In this document: one piece after another, positions 1 through 12,900 of the stretch
How the letters are laid out: every line of letters begins with the position of its first letter
How positions within the stretch are numbered: the first letter of the stretch is position 1
Assembly: GCA_963575645.1 (NCBI GenBank)
Contig: OY754466.1
Coordinates: forward strand, 8,906,001 to 8,970,000
Origin: Xanthostigma xanthostigma
Taxonomy: Eukaryota; Arthropoda; Insecta; Raphidioptera; Raphidiidae
DNA: 64,000 nucleotides
Direction: 5' to 3'
Notes under the pieces: model-generated
What the model was told of the DNA's origin: nothing
Seen by the model: the letters and a program-made list of their open reading frames with translations, nothing else
Databases searched by the model: none
Translations under genes and position numbers: made by a program

Positions 1-430
1 TTTGGAGATGTATGGAGACAACAGTTTTCCAGCGGCTAAGCGGAAAAAATCTTCTAGACTAGCTTCCCGTGATGGACGAACTATTTACATATACCTACTA
101 GTTTGTACGGAATCCTCGGTGCGCGAGTCCGACTCGCACTTGGCAAGCTTTATTAAAAATATTGTATAAAAAAAATTGGTTGTCTGTAAAGTCGGTTTAC
201 GGACGATAGTTTTACGTGATAACGTATTCCGCTCGAATATCATATTTAATAATACATAACCTAAATTTTAGTAGCTGTCAAACTTGGGCCGTTCGTGCTT
301 CTCTATCGCTTATACTGCGCTCTCGCTTGTACGCACAGGGTCAGGCGGAACGTTACGGCGTTACACTTTTTCGTGCGTGCAGCTGGTGTTTCATCAATTT
401 ATAAGACGTTATCACGTCAAAAATTCGCTA
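1..430. repeat. RTE-like tail and dispersed repeat
   Basis: Bases 119-146 carry the GCGAGTCCGACTCGCACTTGG-type signature of an insect RTE-like tail, seen again at 19476-19503. Bases 160-222 and 270-420 recur in reverse orientation at 38757-38822 and 38304-38455. Small open frames here are not protein-like. Confidence 0.6.
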
Positions 431-1330
431 TTTATTTCGTAGTTTTTAGGACTATAATTGAGAGTAAAAAAATGCCAGTAAAAAGCCTTTTAAACGTGCT
501 AGAACGAAGGAAATAAACAAAGAAATAAAATCATTTTATCATTGTTGACCTGACCCAAAACCTTGCGGTCGACTGAATTTCTTCCAATGCAAATTTTGTG
601 TTCTTTCAAGGACTATCCACGGTTTGTTTCTGCTCCTCTAATCGACGCCTATGGGCCCTGCCTCTTATCTTAACGACGGTGTTTTGTTTTTATCTTGTTT
701 GGCCGTCGTAAAGGAACGTTTTCACCGCACCGTTTTCAAATTGTTTTCCGATTTGGCAATAAAACTCCGTGAGTCGGTTAGATCATTTTACTTCGTGGAA
801 AACTATAAAGCAATCAAACGGTTTTCAATGTCGGTTTTTTTTTGTAAAATGGCTACACTTCATGTTAATTTTGTGATTTAATTTTGAAGCTCCAACAACG
901 AGCTAATAACTCACAAAATCGTTTGCAGATGTTAATCGCTGAGTGCGTGTCGGCAGCACCGCTTACCGTCCGCAATATTTAATGCTCTTATAACACTGTG
1001 TCAAATAATAGTAATAATAATTAAACGAAACATTTAATTATCGAAATTTTTATACCCAGTTCAGGAGATATAGTCTTTATATTGCACTGAAAAAAACAAA
1101 TTGGGTATAACTATGAGTTGTAAAAACGTAAAAAAAATATATATTATTCGACGTTTACTTCCACGAAGACTACTAACGCCACTAGCGGGCAATAGAGCGG
1201 TATTTAACGGCTTTGTTATTATTGTTTTAAACCGCTAAGCTTATTAATAAACGATATGGCAGAGAGCGCGACGATAACTACATCTGACGGACACATGAAA
1301 TCATACTCCGTTACAGTTGCATGATTTATA
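431..1330. other. No recognised gene or repeat
   Basis: AT-rich sequence with no supported exon. The open frame at 651-881 has no family resemblance and no splice context. Confidence 0.5.
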
Positions 1331-1331
1331 T

Positions 1332-1397
1332 TAGACGCTGATGATGTCAGCTGTTGAGCGTCTATAATTTACAATCTCTCTCTCTCTCTCTCTCTCA
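1332..1397. repeat. Palindromic AGACGC motif and (TC)n
   Basis: Bases 1332-1371 contain the imperfect palindrome TAGACGC...GCGTCTA around a TCAGCTGTTGA core, also present at 4190-4229, 11031-11067 and in part at 17455-17492. A TC dinucleotide run follows. Confidence 0.6.
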
Positions 1398-2345
1398 TGA
1401 TTTATTGCTCGTTTAGTCCACAGCTCACTCTATTATACTCTGCACCCTGTCAATACTGCATAAACGGAGTATACAGGTTGCGCAAAAACGTTACCAGCTT
1501 TCGTGACGGCCAATAATCGAGCTCCTCTATCGCGAAATTCATAAAGCGCGGCTGAAGAAGCTTAACGTAAAAGAAAAAATCTGAAAAAACTACTGAACCG
1601 ATTTTTACTAAATTTATGTGGGACCACTCTGAAGGTATGTTCTATTAAATAGAACAAGAATAGTTCAAATCGGTTCACAACCGGCGGAGATATCGCGGAA
1701 TATATACATTAAAAAGACGCATTGTATAACCTCAATTTTTTTGAAGTCGCTTACAAAACGGTGTGACTATAGCTTCAGATCGCAGTATCGTGCTGTGTAG
1801 AGCGCATGTCAGGTTGATGACGTCTGCATCGAGGACGCGCGACTGATTTCACGTCGGAGTTGAACATTATTGTCTGTGTAACAATGATTGTACTGTCTTT
1901 GTGCGCGCAGTTGTATCTCTCCATTACGTTTATGCTTCTCTCTGACTACAAATGGCGTGACAAACTAATCTGATAGCAACAAGGGGAGTACCATCTACTG
2001 CCGTGATGGACAAAATTTCGAAAATTAGTTCATTATTTATCTTTATATACAGTGATTTTTAAGTTGATGCTTTTTTTTAACAGCTTGTAGAAATCATTAG
2101 ACGAACAAATATTTTAAGTAACTTTTTTATCCAAACTCAAAAATGAAAGAGAAACGGGCTTTCAAAGTTTTATTAAATTTTATCAAATTTTGAGGTCGAT
2201 ATTGATATTAATTTTATTGTAGATATAAACGATATAAAATCAATTTACTATACTGGCGCCCAACGTGGGGCGCCAGTATAAAATACTGATTTTATGATTG
2301 TGAAAAATAACTAATAATTTAGAGTGATGATGATCCTGTTTAAAT
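1398..2345. repeat. Unclassified repeats and half foldback arm
   Basis: Bases 1580-1750 contain RTE-tail-like phrases (CTACTGAACCGATTTT, CAAATCGGTTCAC). Bases 2050-2205 match one arm of the foldback at 16927-17394 and the segment at 35965-36150. Confidence 0.5.
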
Positions 2346-2346
2346 G

Positions 2347-2743
2347 TTGTAAGATTAAAGGATGAATCCTGGTGGCATAGGATCGGTTTATTTATTGCAT
2401 TTTATTGTCTGACGTTTCGGCAAACTTTATGCCGTCTTCAGAGAATCAATGCTGTCTGTTTTCTCAGTATTGTTGTTATATATAAAATAAATTAAAATAA
2501 AAAATGTCATCAACGGGGTATTGTTATCAAGAAAAATAGTAATTTTAATACCCGTTGATGACATTTTTTATTTTAATTTATTTTATATATAACAACAATA
2601 CTCAGAAAACAGACAGCATTGATTCTCCGAAGATGGAATAAAGTTTGCCAAAACGTCAGACAATAAAATGCAATAAATAAACCTTCAGTATTTGCTTAGT
2701 TCATCGATCCTATGCCACCAGGATTCATCCTTTAATCTTACAA
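2347..2743. repeat. Foldback element
   Basis: Near-perfect inverted repeat with arms of roughly 185 bases (TTGTAAGATTAAAGGATGAA and its complement). Each arm holds a TGACGTTTCGGC-like block followed by a TCTTCAGAGAAT-like block, the signature shared with foldbacks at 7209 and 19339. Confidence 0.85.
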
Positions 2744-2797
2744 TACTGATTTTATATTCTGTTTATTTTTACAATGAAATTAATATTTATTTATTTA

Positions 2798-3252
2798 CTA
2801 GCGGCCCTGTACGTGCTTCGCTACGTATAAAGTGAAATAATAAAACAATTTAATTGGAACATCTATCTATCTATCTATCTATTTTATTTATTTTAAAATA
2901 TACATGGGCGTATATGTGTGTATGTCGAGCACTCCGGCTGCGCCGTCGTGCTCGATACCTTAACCTCAGCAACACGTGGTGGTTATGCTATTGAATTGTA
3001 GCTTATATGAAACGTTGCGCCATCTATTGAATATTCACTCAATCCAGTCAACAGATAATTATGACTGTCAAGGAATAGACAAATAATTTGCAATAAAATA
3101 ATATTGCGACTACAAATTGAAATGTAAGCTATCCTATCTTTCAAGTTGGGTCGAATTGCACACGGTGTGCAAATCAAATTTAAAATCGGTTCAGTAGTTT
3201 AGGAGTTCATCGCGGACAAACATGTGACACGTAATTTTTATATATAAAGATT
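2798..3252 (+). repeat. Dispersed non-LTR-like element, copy 1
   Basis: Runs from CTAGCGGCCCTGTACGTGCT through an (ATCT)n tract to GTGACACGTAATTTTTATAT. Other copies are at 13390-13972 (minus) and 42040-42666 (plus). The tail resembles non-autonomous RTE-like elements of insects. Confidence 0.7.
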
Positions 3253-3629
3253 TAGGAGAAAGAGAGAAACTCACGGAGAAGTCTCCAATTCTGAGTTTCA
3301 TACAATTTAAAAAGAATATTAATATCGTGAGTTACGTTCAAATTACAATAAAATGCAGAATAATTATATTGTTCTCCTATGTGACGGTTAACTTCCGTGT
3401 CTTCTTGTCTTCTCTTAAACTCGAACCCGGCGTACTCTAAGTCGTCTGAGCTCGGAGTGGGGATTTAGGTCGGTGGTGGGGATTTGTTCCGTTACATGCC
3501 TCGGATAGACACATTATACGAAATATACTGCTGCCGCGCTGCGTAGTCAAATCATGGCTAAGTAATGTTTAATTAATTAATTATTATTCATATTACAAAA
3601 TTAAATTACGATTTATATAGGACAAAATA
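3253..3629. other. Intergenic, no recognised feature
   Basis: AT-rich DNA downstream of ARMC3. It contains a short GC-richer patch at 3420-3540 but no supported exon. Confidence 0.4.
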
Positions 3630-3841
3630 TTTATTAATAATCAAGTAGTATAACATGTCTCATTGGAATAAAATACGGGCTCAAATATTATTAATATGGT
3701 AGTAGACTAATAGTCTTAACAAAAATCAATCAATTTTTCATAAATACATAATATAATTTTAACCGTCATACATTATAAACATAAAAAAATCGTAAAAATA
3801 AAATAATAATAAAAAAAACACCAGATCTACTGAAATTTATT
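3630..3841 (-). terminator. Candidate ARMC3 poly(A) signals
   Basis: On the minus strand AATAAA occurs at 3841-3836, overlapping the stop codon, and again at 3635-3630, about 200 bases downstream. The second is the more plausible cleavage signal. No transcript evidence is available. Confidence 0.4.
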
Positions 3842-3973
3842 TACAATCGCATCGTTTAATTATAACAGGATATGATATTAAGTTGGCAATGTTGTACATT
3901 TCCGGTTGGGGCTCCGTTAGTTCCGGGTTCCGGTACATTTTCGCCTCGTATCCATCGTATGGCAGTAGTTTAC
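3837..3973 (-). CDS. ARMC3: ARMC3 exon 16 (stop codon)
   Basis: Exon of 137 nt, entering in phase 1 after acceptor AATAATAAACAG. The split codon completes PG|G and is followed by KLLPYDGYEAKMYRNPEL and a 25-residue tail ending RCDCK. The TAA is at 3839-3837. Vertebrate ARMC3 also ends shortly after the PGG motif. The frame is too short for ORF calling; phase and the PG|GKLL join support it. Confidence 0.82.
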
Positions 3974-6900
3974 CTGTTTATTATTTATAAAATCAATCAT
4001 TGCTAATTAATATTTACTGGATTATTACAATAATCTCTTATTGGCAGTGGTTGGATGAGAAGGGTTGTGAATTTAGAACTAGTTTTGGTAGCAAGATACG
4101 AGCGTCTCTTCTCTTTATTCAGGATGCAAAGGGGAACTGCATCCGTGCACTACAAACAGGGACCGTAAACGAAATTAATTCCGGGAATTATAGACGCTTA
4201 ACAGCTGAGGTCATCAGCGTCTATAAATTAATTCCGGTTCGGTTAGGGGTCATCCATAAATTACATCTAGTCCAGTCACTTTAGGCTTAACTCACACGTA
4301 CCACTTTCCGACCACAAAAAAATGATCCTAATGTGGTTGAACTCGACCACTTTCCAACAACAGTTTTGTGGTCACGCAGACGTTGGTACAACCACAAATG
4401 AACCACACAGAACAGACAGTAAAGCGTTGGACTTATTAATAGAATTTATTGGGTTCATCCAATTTTTGATTTTTGAAGATAGAAACAAGAGTCAATTTCA
4501 ACAACTTTATCATCGTTTAAGACTGTACGATGACACATTTTTTAATTATTTTCGAATGAGCAAAAGTACTTTCGATTATTTGTACGTCTGTTATGTATTT
4601 ACAATACGAAGGTCAGATGACAGATCGAAGTGTTGACGTTGTTTCAAAATTAAAGCCGTCAGATGGCAGACGTTGTTCAGCGTTGCTGTTAATCAAGTAA
4701 TTTACAAAAACAAAAGCAATAATAAATTTTTTAGTTGTCGATGTCAGTAGAGCAAGCAATTGTCTGTAAAATGATATATAATTTATGTGGAGAAATTGTG
4801 TGGTTTTTTCTAAAAAGGGAGGCAAACATCTTAACCTTAACGTATTAATATATATGATAGAAGTGATGTCATTTGGCAGGGGTGAAATGACCCTATTAAA
4901 AAAATCGCTTACCCGGTTGGTTCATCAAATCGACTATATAGCGTCCGTAATTGCATTTGAAGGACTCCTTATATTGATGTGATGCGACGTGAACCATAAC
5001 TTCGACCCAGGAACGGTCGTTCTCTCCTCTTTGGAGGGCGCAGGGGACGTGAAGTCGATCCGCAAGTACTTTGAACATGAATGCCCTCTCGAAGTAATGT
5101 CCTAAACGAACCGCTCCAATCGGAAGCAAGTTCGATTTGTATTTAACCTTGAAAGAAATAACCGTATAGGGAAACTGGATAACGTCAGAAAACTATTCAC
5201 AACCCAACACTCTTACGAATTTTAGGCTGGGTTCCAGTTGATCACTTAAAATCGAATGAAAATTATCTTCAGAACTGTTGTATTCACTTTAAACGATAAT
5301 TTTCGTTCGATTTTTGTTCATCAACCAAAGGTGTATTTTTTTAGAGTTTACTCCTTAAGAAACGATTTTGAGTTGCCCGGTACAGAAATTGTATGAGTAG
5401 TAAAATCAATTGGTGAGGCGTTACGCTCCAACGCTTCAAGTGTGGCGTTACGCTCGTCCGCTTCAAAAGAGACAAACATATTTATCTGCAGGATTTAACG
5501 TGCGAAAGAATGAGATGGAATACAATAAAAGACAAACATATATATCTGTAGGATTTAACGTGCGAAAGAATGAGATGGAATACATTACACAGCGTATCTA
5601 AGGAGTAAACTCCAGTCGTGCGACGAAGCTGACACACACTTTGTATTTTTTTTTTAAATATATTTACTTTGAGTAGCTGAAGGTGATGAATTCTGTTGCT
5701 AGAACTGAGGTACAAGTCTTCGGCATCTTTTACAGGTCCACAAGTTTCCTTGTAAACTGTATTAGCTATGGTTTCTATTCGTGCGGCCATTTTGTTGTTG
5801 TCCGCGTACTTTGTAATAGGGGCTTCAAATGACGAGTTCGGCGTGAACCTGTAAAATAATCGCAGTGATTCCCAAAGTGGTCTATATCGACCCTCAGGGG
5901 TCGACGACAACTTTCAAGGGGTCCATGTCAGCGAAAAAAAACTGGGGGTCCATGAAATGGAAATGGGAGTCAACGATAGTGACTCTCCTAACAAAAAAAG
6001 AAACAAACTGAACATCGTTAACCGAGGAGATTTAAAATTAAATCTAACTAAATTGATGCCAAATGTTGAAAATTTATTATTAAAGCATCAGGTTCATCTT
6101 TCACCCTAAAAGCATTTATTTTTTGCTTGGTTATTTTATGTAAGAGAAATTAAATTTTAATTTGATTCGTTTTAATTTGAATCTAATTAATAAATGTATA
6201 AAACTAAACATTTCACACTACACTTCACTACCGTTTTAAATTTAAATCGTTCAAAGTAAGTAGCACTATACCGGTTGTCAAAAATACATTTGAAATTAAT
6301 GAATATGCAAAAAATCAATATCAGATAAGCAGGGGGTCTACCCAAAACCGAAAAACATGAGACAAAAAAGTTCGGGGACCTCTGGTTTAGAAGATATGCT
6401 ACCCACAAACACTCCTTGCACGCTTTATATCAAATCTCGTCTAAAACATTCACAACACAACTTCAATTGTTTCGGAATCGAGACCAGTGTCGGACAACAT
6501 CGAAATACAATCGAATCGGATCTATGTGTAGTCTGACAGACCAAGATCCCAGATCCGCCAGACCTACGTTATTTCACTACTGCTATAAGAGTTTATCAGT
6601 GAATGTACAATATTTAGTTAAGAACGTATGCCAATTTGCTAGCTTGAAAGCGGGAGCCTTTTAGACATAACAGCTGTACATAAAACACGTGCTTACCTAC
6701 GTACGCAATGGTATTATGCATGCACATGAGTGCGAGTGAGAGCATTAGATGATTTTTTTTGACAGTTTCGTGAAATTTAGGTATTTTTATTTGTTTACAC
6801 ACAGAGAGAGAGAGTAGTCCATGGGTTTAAGAGTGGAAAACTCCATGGAAACAAATAAACAACCTACATTTCATGAAGCTGTCAAAAAGAAAATCATCTA

Positions 6901-9900
6901 ATGCTCTCACTCGCACTCGCATGCATGCATAGTACCATTGCGTACGTAGGTCAGCACGTGTTTTATGTACCTTTATAATCTGTCACCTTTAAACGAAGCC
7001 CCCGCTTTCTTGCTAGAAAATTGGCATTCGTTTTTAACTAAACATTGTACATTTACTGATAAAATCTTAGCAGTACTGACATGACATAGGTCTGGCGGGT
7101 CTGGGATCTCGGTATATAACGCTTGACGACCCATGCGAAAAGATTAATCAGTATGTGAATTTGACTCTATTCAATAAATAGAGTAACTGTGATCCATTGA
7201 AGTTCATGATAGGGTATTTGGAAAAAATTCCGTGGCATAAAGATCGAAAATGAAGCAATACTGAAATTTTTTAAACTTGCATTTAATGCTGACGTTTCGA
7301 TACGTTTTGTATCATCTACAGAAAACTCTGAAGATGATACAAAACGTATCGAAACATCAGCATTAAATGCAAGTTTGAAAATGTTAGTATTGCTTCATTT
7401 TCGATCCTTATGCCACGGATTTTTTTCCAAATACCTATCATTAATCAGTATCATAGAAGGCACTTACTTTTCAACCTTGAAAACTTTGTTGAGAGATTCA
7501 AGGCATGCTTTAAGATTTTTGTCGTTTGGCAGCTTTCCAGTACACAGAACAATCGTGGGCAACAGGTGCCTGAACGCTACCAGCGACGGAACTGCTGGAC
7601 ATGGCAAAATTTCTGTATCGACTGATGATGACTCTATAATGAAATGTATTCGATGTCAGATATTTATACCGTTCGATACCTAGAATCTTTGTGTCCTGCT
7701 AAGGCAAAAAGGCGTCACTCATAATTTCTGAAGAGGGCGTCATTGTGTCCCATCAATATGTCAAGTTTAAAATTTGATCAAAAACGTTTCCGAGACATTC
7801 GGACCTATTCAGCATAAAGTAGTGTTGATCCAATAGAATGTTACGTAGAAGGAAGGTTTTGGTTAAGGATCATAAATAAATAAGTTTTACCAATGTTTCG
7901 CTAGTGGCCAACGTTTCGAAAAATGTATTTTCTTCTTCAGGGCCTCAAAGGTGGTAAATTGTTAAAACAATATACATGATCATATTATTATGAGTTAAAA
8001 CATATTATTATGAACATCTTATTATAAAAATCATTAAAAAAATTATTAAATTTTTATAAAAATGTCACGCAGTAAAAAATTTATTGAAATATTTGTCTGA
8101 CAATATATTATAACCAAAAAGCACTTTCTGTGGACTGATATTTGATCAGTCCAAAAAAGAATAAAAGAGCTTTTCTTTTTAGAATTGAACAAGGAATTCA
8201 ATAACAATTTTTATTTATAGAAAAATCAGTGGCGTACCATTTTTTTTCTTAAAAACATGAAAACTTGTTTCTACTCGCGCCACTGGTCAACCCAAAAATA
8301 TTTTATTTATTGAAGAATTTCCCTCCCACGTAACTATTGACACCTACAAAATTTTTCTTAAATATCTCAAGTGGTTTGGCAGTTGTTAAAAATTTAAATT
8401 TTTTAAATAAAACTTTGACACCCTGTATCTCTGTTGATGATATTTCGAAAAAGCACCAAAGGAAAAAAATCTTATTTGTTGAAGCTCTATTTGCTGGTGA
8501 AAGGATAACGTCAACTTTGGAATCATTCTGTATATCTCGGGCTCGATTTGTGTCTCGGTATAACAGAAATATAATCTAAAATCTCGATTTGAGTGTCGGT
8601 ATTACAGAAATGTAATACCGATCACGATGCAAGCTTAAAATCAAACTCTGAAATCTCGGGATTGAAAATAGAGATGAGATAAACGGGTCTTTTTAGTGAT
8701 CTGCATCTTTGCACCTGGATCCCGTATGTGAGCCGGCTCCCTGAACCGGTTCAAAAAGAGCCGAGTTCTGAATATGTTATTCAAGTCAACTGAGCCACTG
8801 AGTTAGTTGAGTCAATCATATCACGTAATATTATGCCAGTGACTGACTCACATATTATAAGGCGGGGTTTTACAGGTTGCTAATTGCTATGTTACAGAAA
8901 GCATATTACAATACCTTAAATAGTTGTGACTTAAGTAAAACACTGTAAAACTGTACCGCCTGTGCGTAGTGTGAACCATAACCAGACATATGATGCATGA
9001 GTCATTTGAGCTGACAGAATATCTTATTGCTTCTCTGTGTTAAGTGTTTTACTGAGTTATGCGGATCCGTTGAGCCGTCGGCTCATAAAAAAGTGAGTCG
9101 GCTCTCACGGATCTTCTGTCGGAGCCGGCTCTTTGAACCGGTTCAGATCTGAGTTGCCCAACCCTAATTGAAAATCCTTCTCATCACCTTCTTCGGCTAT
9201 TTGCTTCTCCTTATTTCTCTTGGCTGCCAGCAAGGTTGCGTCCAACGGCCTGTGTCGTTGGTAATATTTTACGTCAGACGGAACGTTCATCAACAACTTC
9301 TTCTTGTATTGACTCACCAAATTAACTTCACTCGGTGTCAATTCTGCTAACTGTCCTAAAAAGTCTTCATCGCATTGTTTTGTATCACTGCATTTCGGGG
9401 TACCCATCAAGGAAGCATTGCTACCGATTTCTGTCATACGCCGGCGCATTAATTTCTTTATATTGATATTCTCGTCGCCTTGCAAGATGACTGTTGGGAA
9501 TGAATTTAGTTTTTATTAAGCTATTGCATAGCTTCTATCGCGGGCTTTGAGCGCGGCGACCGCATCAAGAAATTCCGTAACGAAAAAACCTAACACCCCC
9601 CACTCCGACCGGCACAGCGGTGCGGCGTTGACAGCCGTACATCGTCTAACGTCGTTTCAGTTCGGCAGACTTCGGCACGGTGTTTGTGTGCTCATAACTG
9701 CATAACTGCTCATAACTGATTGTATCTTTATTTGTGTATAAATGAATTTATATATAATACTGCTATAAAAATAACCTAAATTATTTAGGTTATGTGCAGA
9801 GAAAGTATATATGATATTATATCTATATAAATGTACATCGCGCGAAATTCTATGATCAAACTCTTAATATCGTTCTTTTTGTTCAAATTTTTTGAATGAA

Positions 9901-12900
9901 TAATTGTTTTGGTGTGTAATTACACTATTTATACCTTGTTATTTATACCTAGCAATTTTCGTTTTATAGAGAAGAAAAACTTAAAGACCTAAAAAGAATA
10001 TGCAATAGCTTTACCGCTGTAGTCCCCGAGTGCCACACGTATTTTTTTTGCAACATAACAACCTAACATTGTTAGATCTCCATCTGTAAGTACGCGGACC
10101 ATCGGTCCCCTTTTTTCTATGCACTTACCATCTAGTCACAGGAGTATAATATATATTTCGCTGTATCTACTTTTTCTAATTATTAAAAATCCTTAGGTAT
10201 CTTGTTAACGACAACGGATAACGGCCCGATTTTTATGACGGGCGACGGGTCGACGCGTATAGTGTTCAATAGGTTAGTTGCAACAAAACTCAACGGATAC
10301 CCGCACGTCGCCGCTCGATGCAGTGGACCACGTCATTTCATAGAAGTCTGTTGACGACGACAGATGTGCGCACACGTTTTTACCTATACCTACCTTATGC
10401 TGCTCATTGTGAATATGGAGTTTAAAATTTATATTGATATGGATTTATTAATTAGCCTTGTTCATAATAGGCCAGTGTTGGGACAAGACTTTAGAAAATT
10501 ACAAAAATAAACAGGCAAGACATAACACACTTGCACTTCTTCGCCCGTCGAGTATAGAACTGATATCGATAACAACGGACGCGCTCACGTATATTAGCGG
10601 ATCGTGTACAAAGATAACCGTTTCGCGTCGGCCCGTTTACCCGTCGATTAAAACAGTCGTTAACAAGAGCCCTTACACGGTACATATCGGCAGATTTCTG
10701 GCGGATAATGCGATTCGATGTAAGACCCAATACATTCCCTGACTTCCTCGACGTGTCTGTATTCTTCCCACATCATCTCGATCGGCGCGGGCTCCGTTTC
10801 GAAATTGGCGACGTAGACAACGTTGTCGTCGTTCAGGCAGCCGGCTCTGCCCTTCAGCAGCGTCGTTAGGAGCGGCAAGTTGCCTTGCTGGATACGCTTT
10901 GCATAGAACCTGCAAAATACATTCGGTAAAAAAACAAGCTGAACCCCTGAAAAAATTTCTCTAAAACGGTTCTAACTATAATTTTGCAAGCGAAGACTCT
11001 CTTCGTGTCAGTATGAGAAATAGTAGATTATAGACGGTCGACAACTGAGCTCATGGCGTCTATCTAGTAGATACCAATTTGAGATGACATGACTAGTTAT
11101 TTGTAGAAAAGTCAGAGAGGATGTATGTCATGATCTGAGATTGGAAAGGGTCATAACAGAAAGAAATTAACAGAAAATCGAAGTATAGGGACGCTCGTCA
11201 TAGATTCATGTATTAATATGGAGGATGGTTAGTTCTAGTGATGTGTCCACATAACTCTTTATTAGGAGCTGGCTTCGTGCGCTCCGCTCATTAAAAAGAG
11301 TCACTCAGAGTGTGTCGTTCAAAGTAGCGACACTAAACACAAGAGTGCAGACTGCAGAGGTGTGAACTGTCATCACGCATGATCAGGAGTCACGTATAGT
11401 ATTGCACAGCACAATACACACACTCAGCTCTGAGCTCATTTTAATATGATTTTGATCTCATATATATTATTCGCATTTCGGATAAACTATAAAGTATAAT
11501 GAAAGCTTAACAATAATAATGTTTATTGTTACAATATTATATCTTTGTCAGCGACGTCAATGTGAATGGTTTAAGTCACTGTAAGATTAGTACTATTACA
11601 CTTACAGTGTGTCATTCAACATTAAATGACTCAGCAAAAATAACTCCGTACGTGCAAAGTTCACTAGTGCCTCTGCGGCCTGTGCTGTGTGCGCGCTGTA
11701 AATGTGCGAATGCAACAGTACAGAACAGCTCAGCACAGAGCAATGGCGCTCGGAGTGAGTCATTCACAAAAAAAGAGCTACTCGCTTCGCTCCGAGAAAG
11801 GAGTCGTTCATTATGAGCGACTCTCTCAAGAGCGACACATCACTAGTTAGTTCGATTGATATCGAATTTTACCTGTCACTTGTTATATCGGTGAAATCCA
11901 GTCGACCAGTGTAGTGAAACTTGAAAGGCAAATGCAACTGGAAAAATTGTTTAATCGCGTTGTTCCACATTGCCGACAACTTTTGCATCTTTTTATCCTC
12001 CACCAATCTGAAAATGAAGAACTCTTTAAATCTTCTTTCGTTGAACACTTGAGCTTCACGCAAATTCACTATAGGAGAGACTGTTCTGTCATCCCAGCGC
12101 TTCTATTAAAGGGGATGAGCAGTAACCACTAAAAGCGACACGCGAAGTCACGGATAAAGTATTAGTACTTTGTATAAATCTTAAAGAGCAAATATGTAAT
12201 GGTGGCACTTCACATGGCTATTTGTGTTCGCTATTGGGTGTTTGTTGTATTTGGCAAAATATATGACGTTCAAGGCAAACATGCAAATAGAGGCAAATAC
12301 GACCATCCACACTTGGCACTCAAATAGCAAACACACAAACATTTGGCAGCAGAACGCAAGGTTCAAAATTCCAGTAATTTTAGCACTGTTTCATTGTCCC
12401 AATTCATTTTCAATAGTAATTGTTCCAGTTCTCGCTCACAGCACAGACACAAAAATACTGAACGTCCGTACAGGTTCACGGCGCGTGCGCTTCTGAATAT
12501 AGCCATTGTATGGACGGTTTATTTGCGTATTTGACTCCTTTGATGTGCCTCGAAAAACCGACACGCGCACGGTAACGCGTATTTGGTATTGGCCTTATTT
12601 GTCAAATAGGCAAATAAGGCCCACACTTTGTCAAATAGACCCTCCATACTTGGTAATTGTTTGCCAAATACACAAATACAAATAGCCATGTGAAGTGCCG
12701 CCATAAGACATACATTTGAAGTATGTCGCTTTCAAGTAACAGCGTTGCCAGCTTCTTGCTTTTGGTAAGTAGCTCGAGCAGCACCAGAACGGCGTTGAGC
12801 AACGGAGGATGATCCCGTTCTTGTAAACATTTCGCAATCGTGTCTCCAATGTTGTTGTCCAAAGCCCACGATACCGTCTTCGTCGTTGCTATAAAAGGCG

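Noticed and set aside
5482..5910. A 142-codon minus-strand gene
   Set aside because: Only 5668-5848 (ARMC3 exon 14) is conserved. The remainder translates a hAT-like end and a 60-bp tandem repeat.
9105..9485. A 126-codon minus-strand frame as a stand-alone gene
   Set aside because: Only 9188-9478 is coding, as ARMC3 exon 12. The front overlaps the acceptor and the back is element sequence.
10458..10742. Plus-strand gene opposite ARMC3 exon 11
   Set aside because: It is the antisense shadow of a GC-richer coding exon and lacks any conserved motif.
12224..12704. Overlapping frames on both strands
   Set aside because: They lie in a MITE and recur at 62083-62770 because that is a second copy, not because they encode protein.
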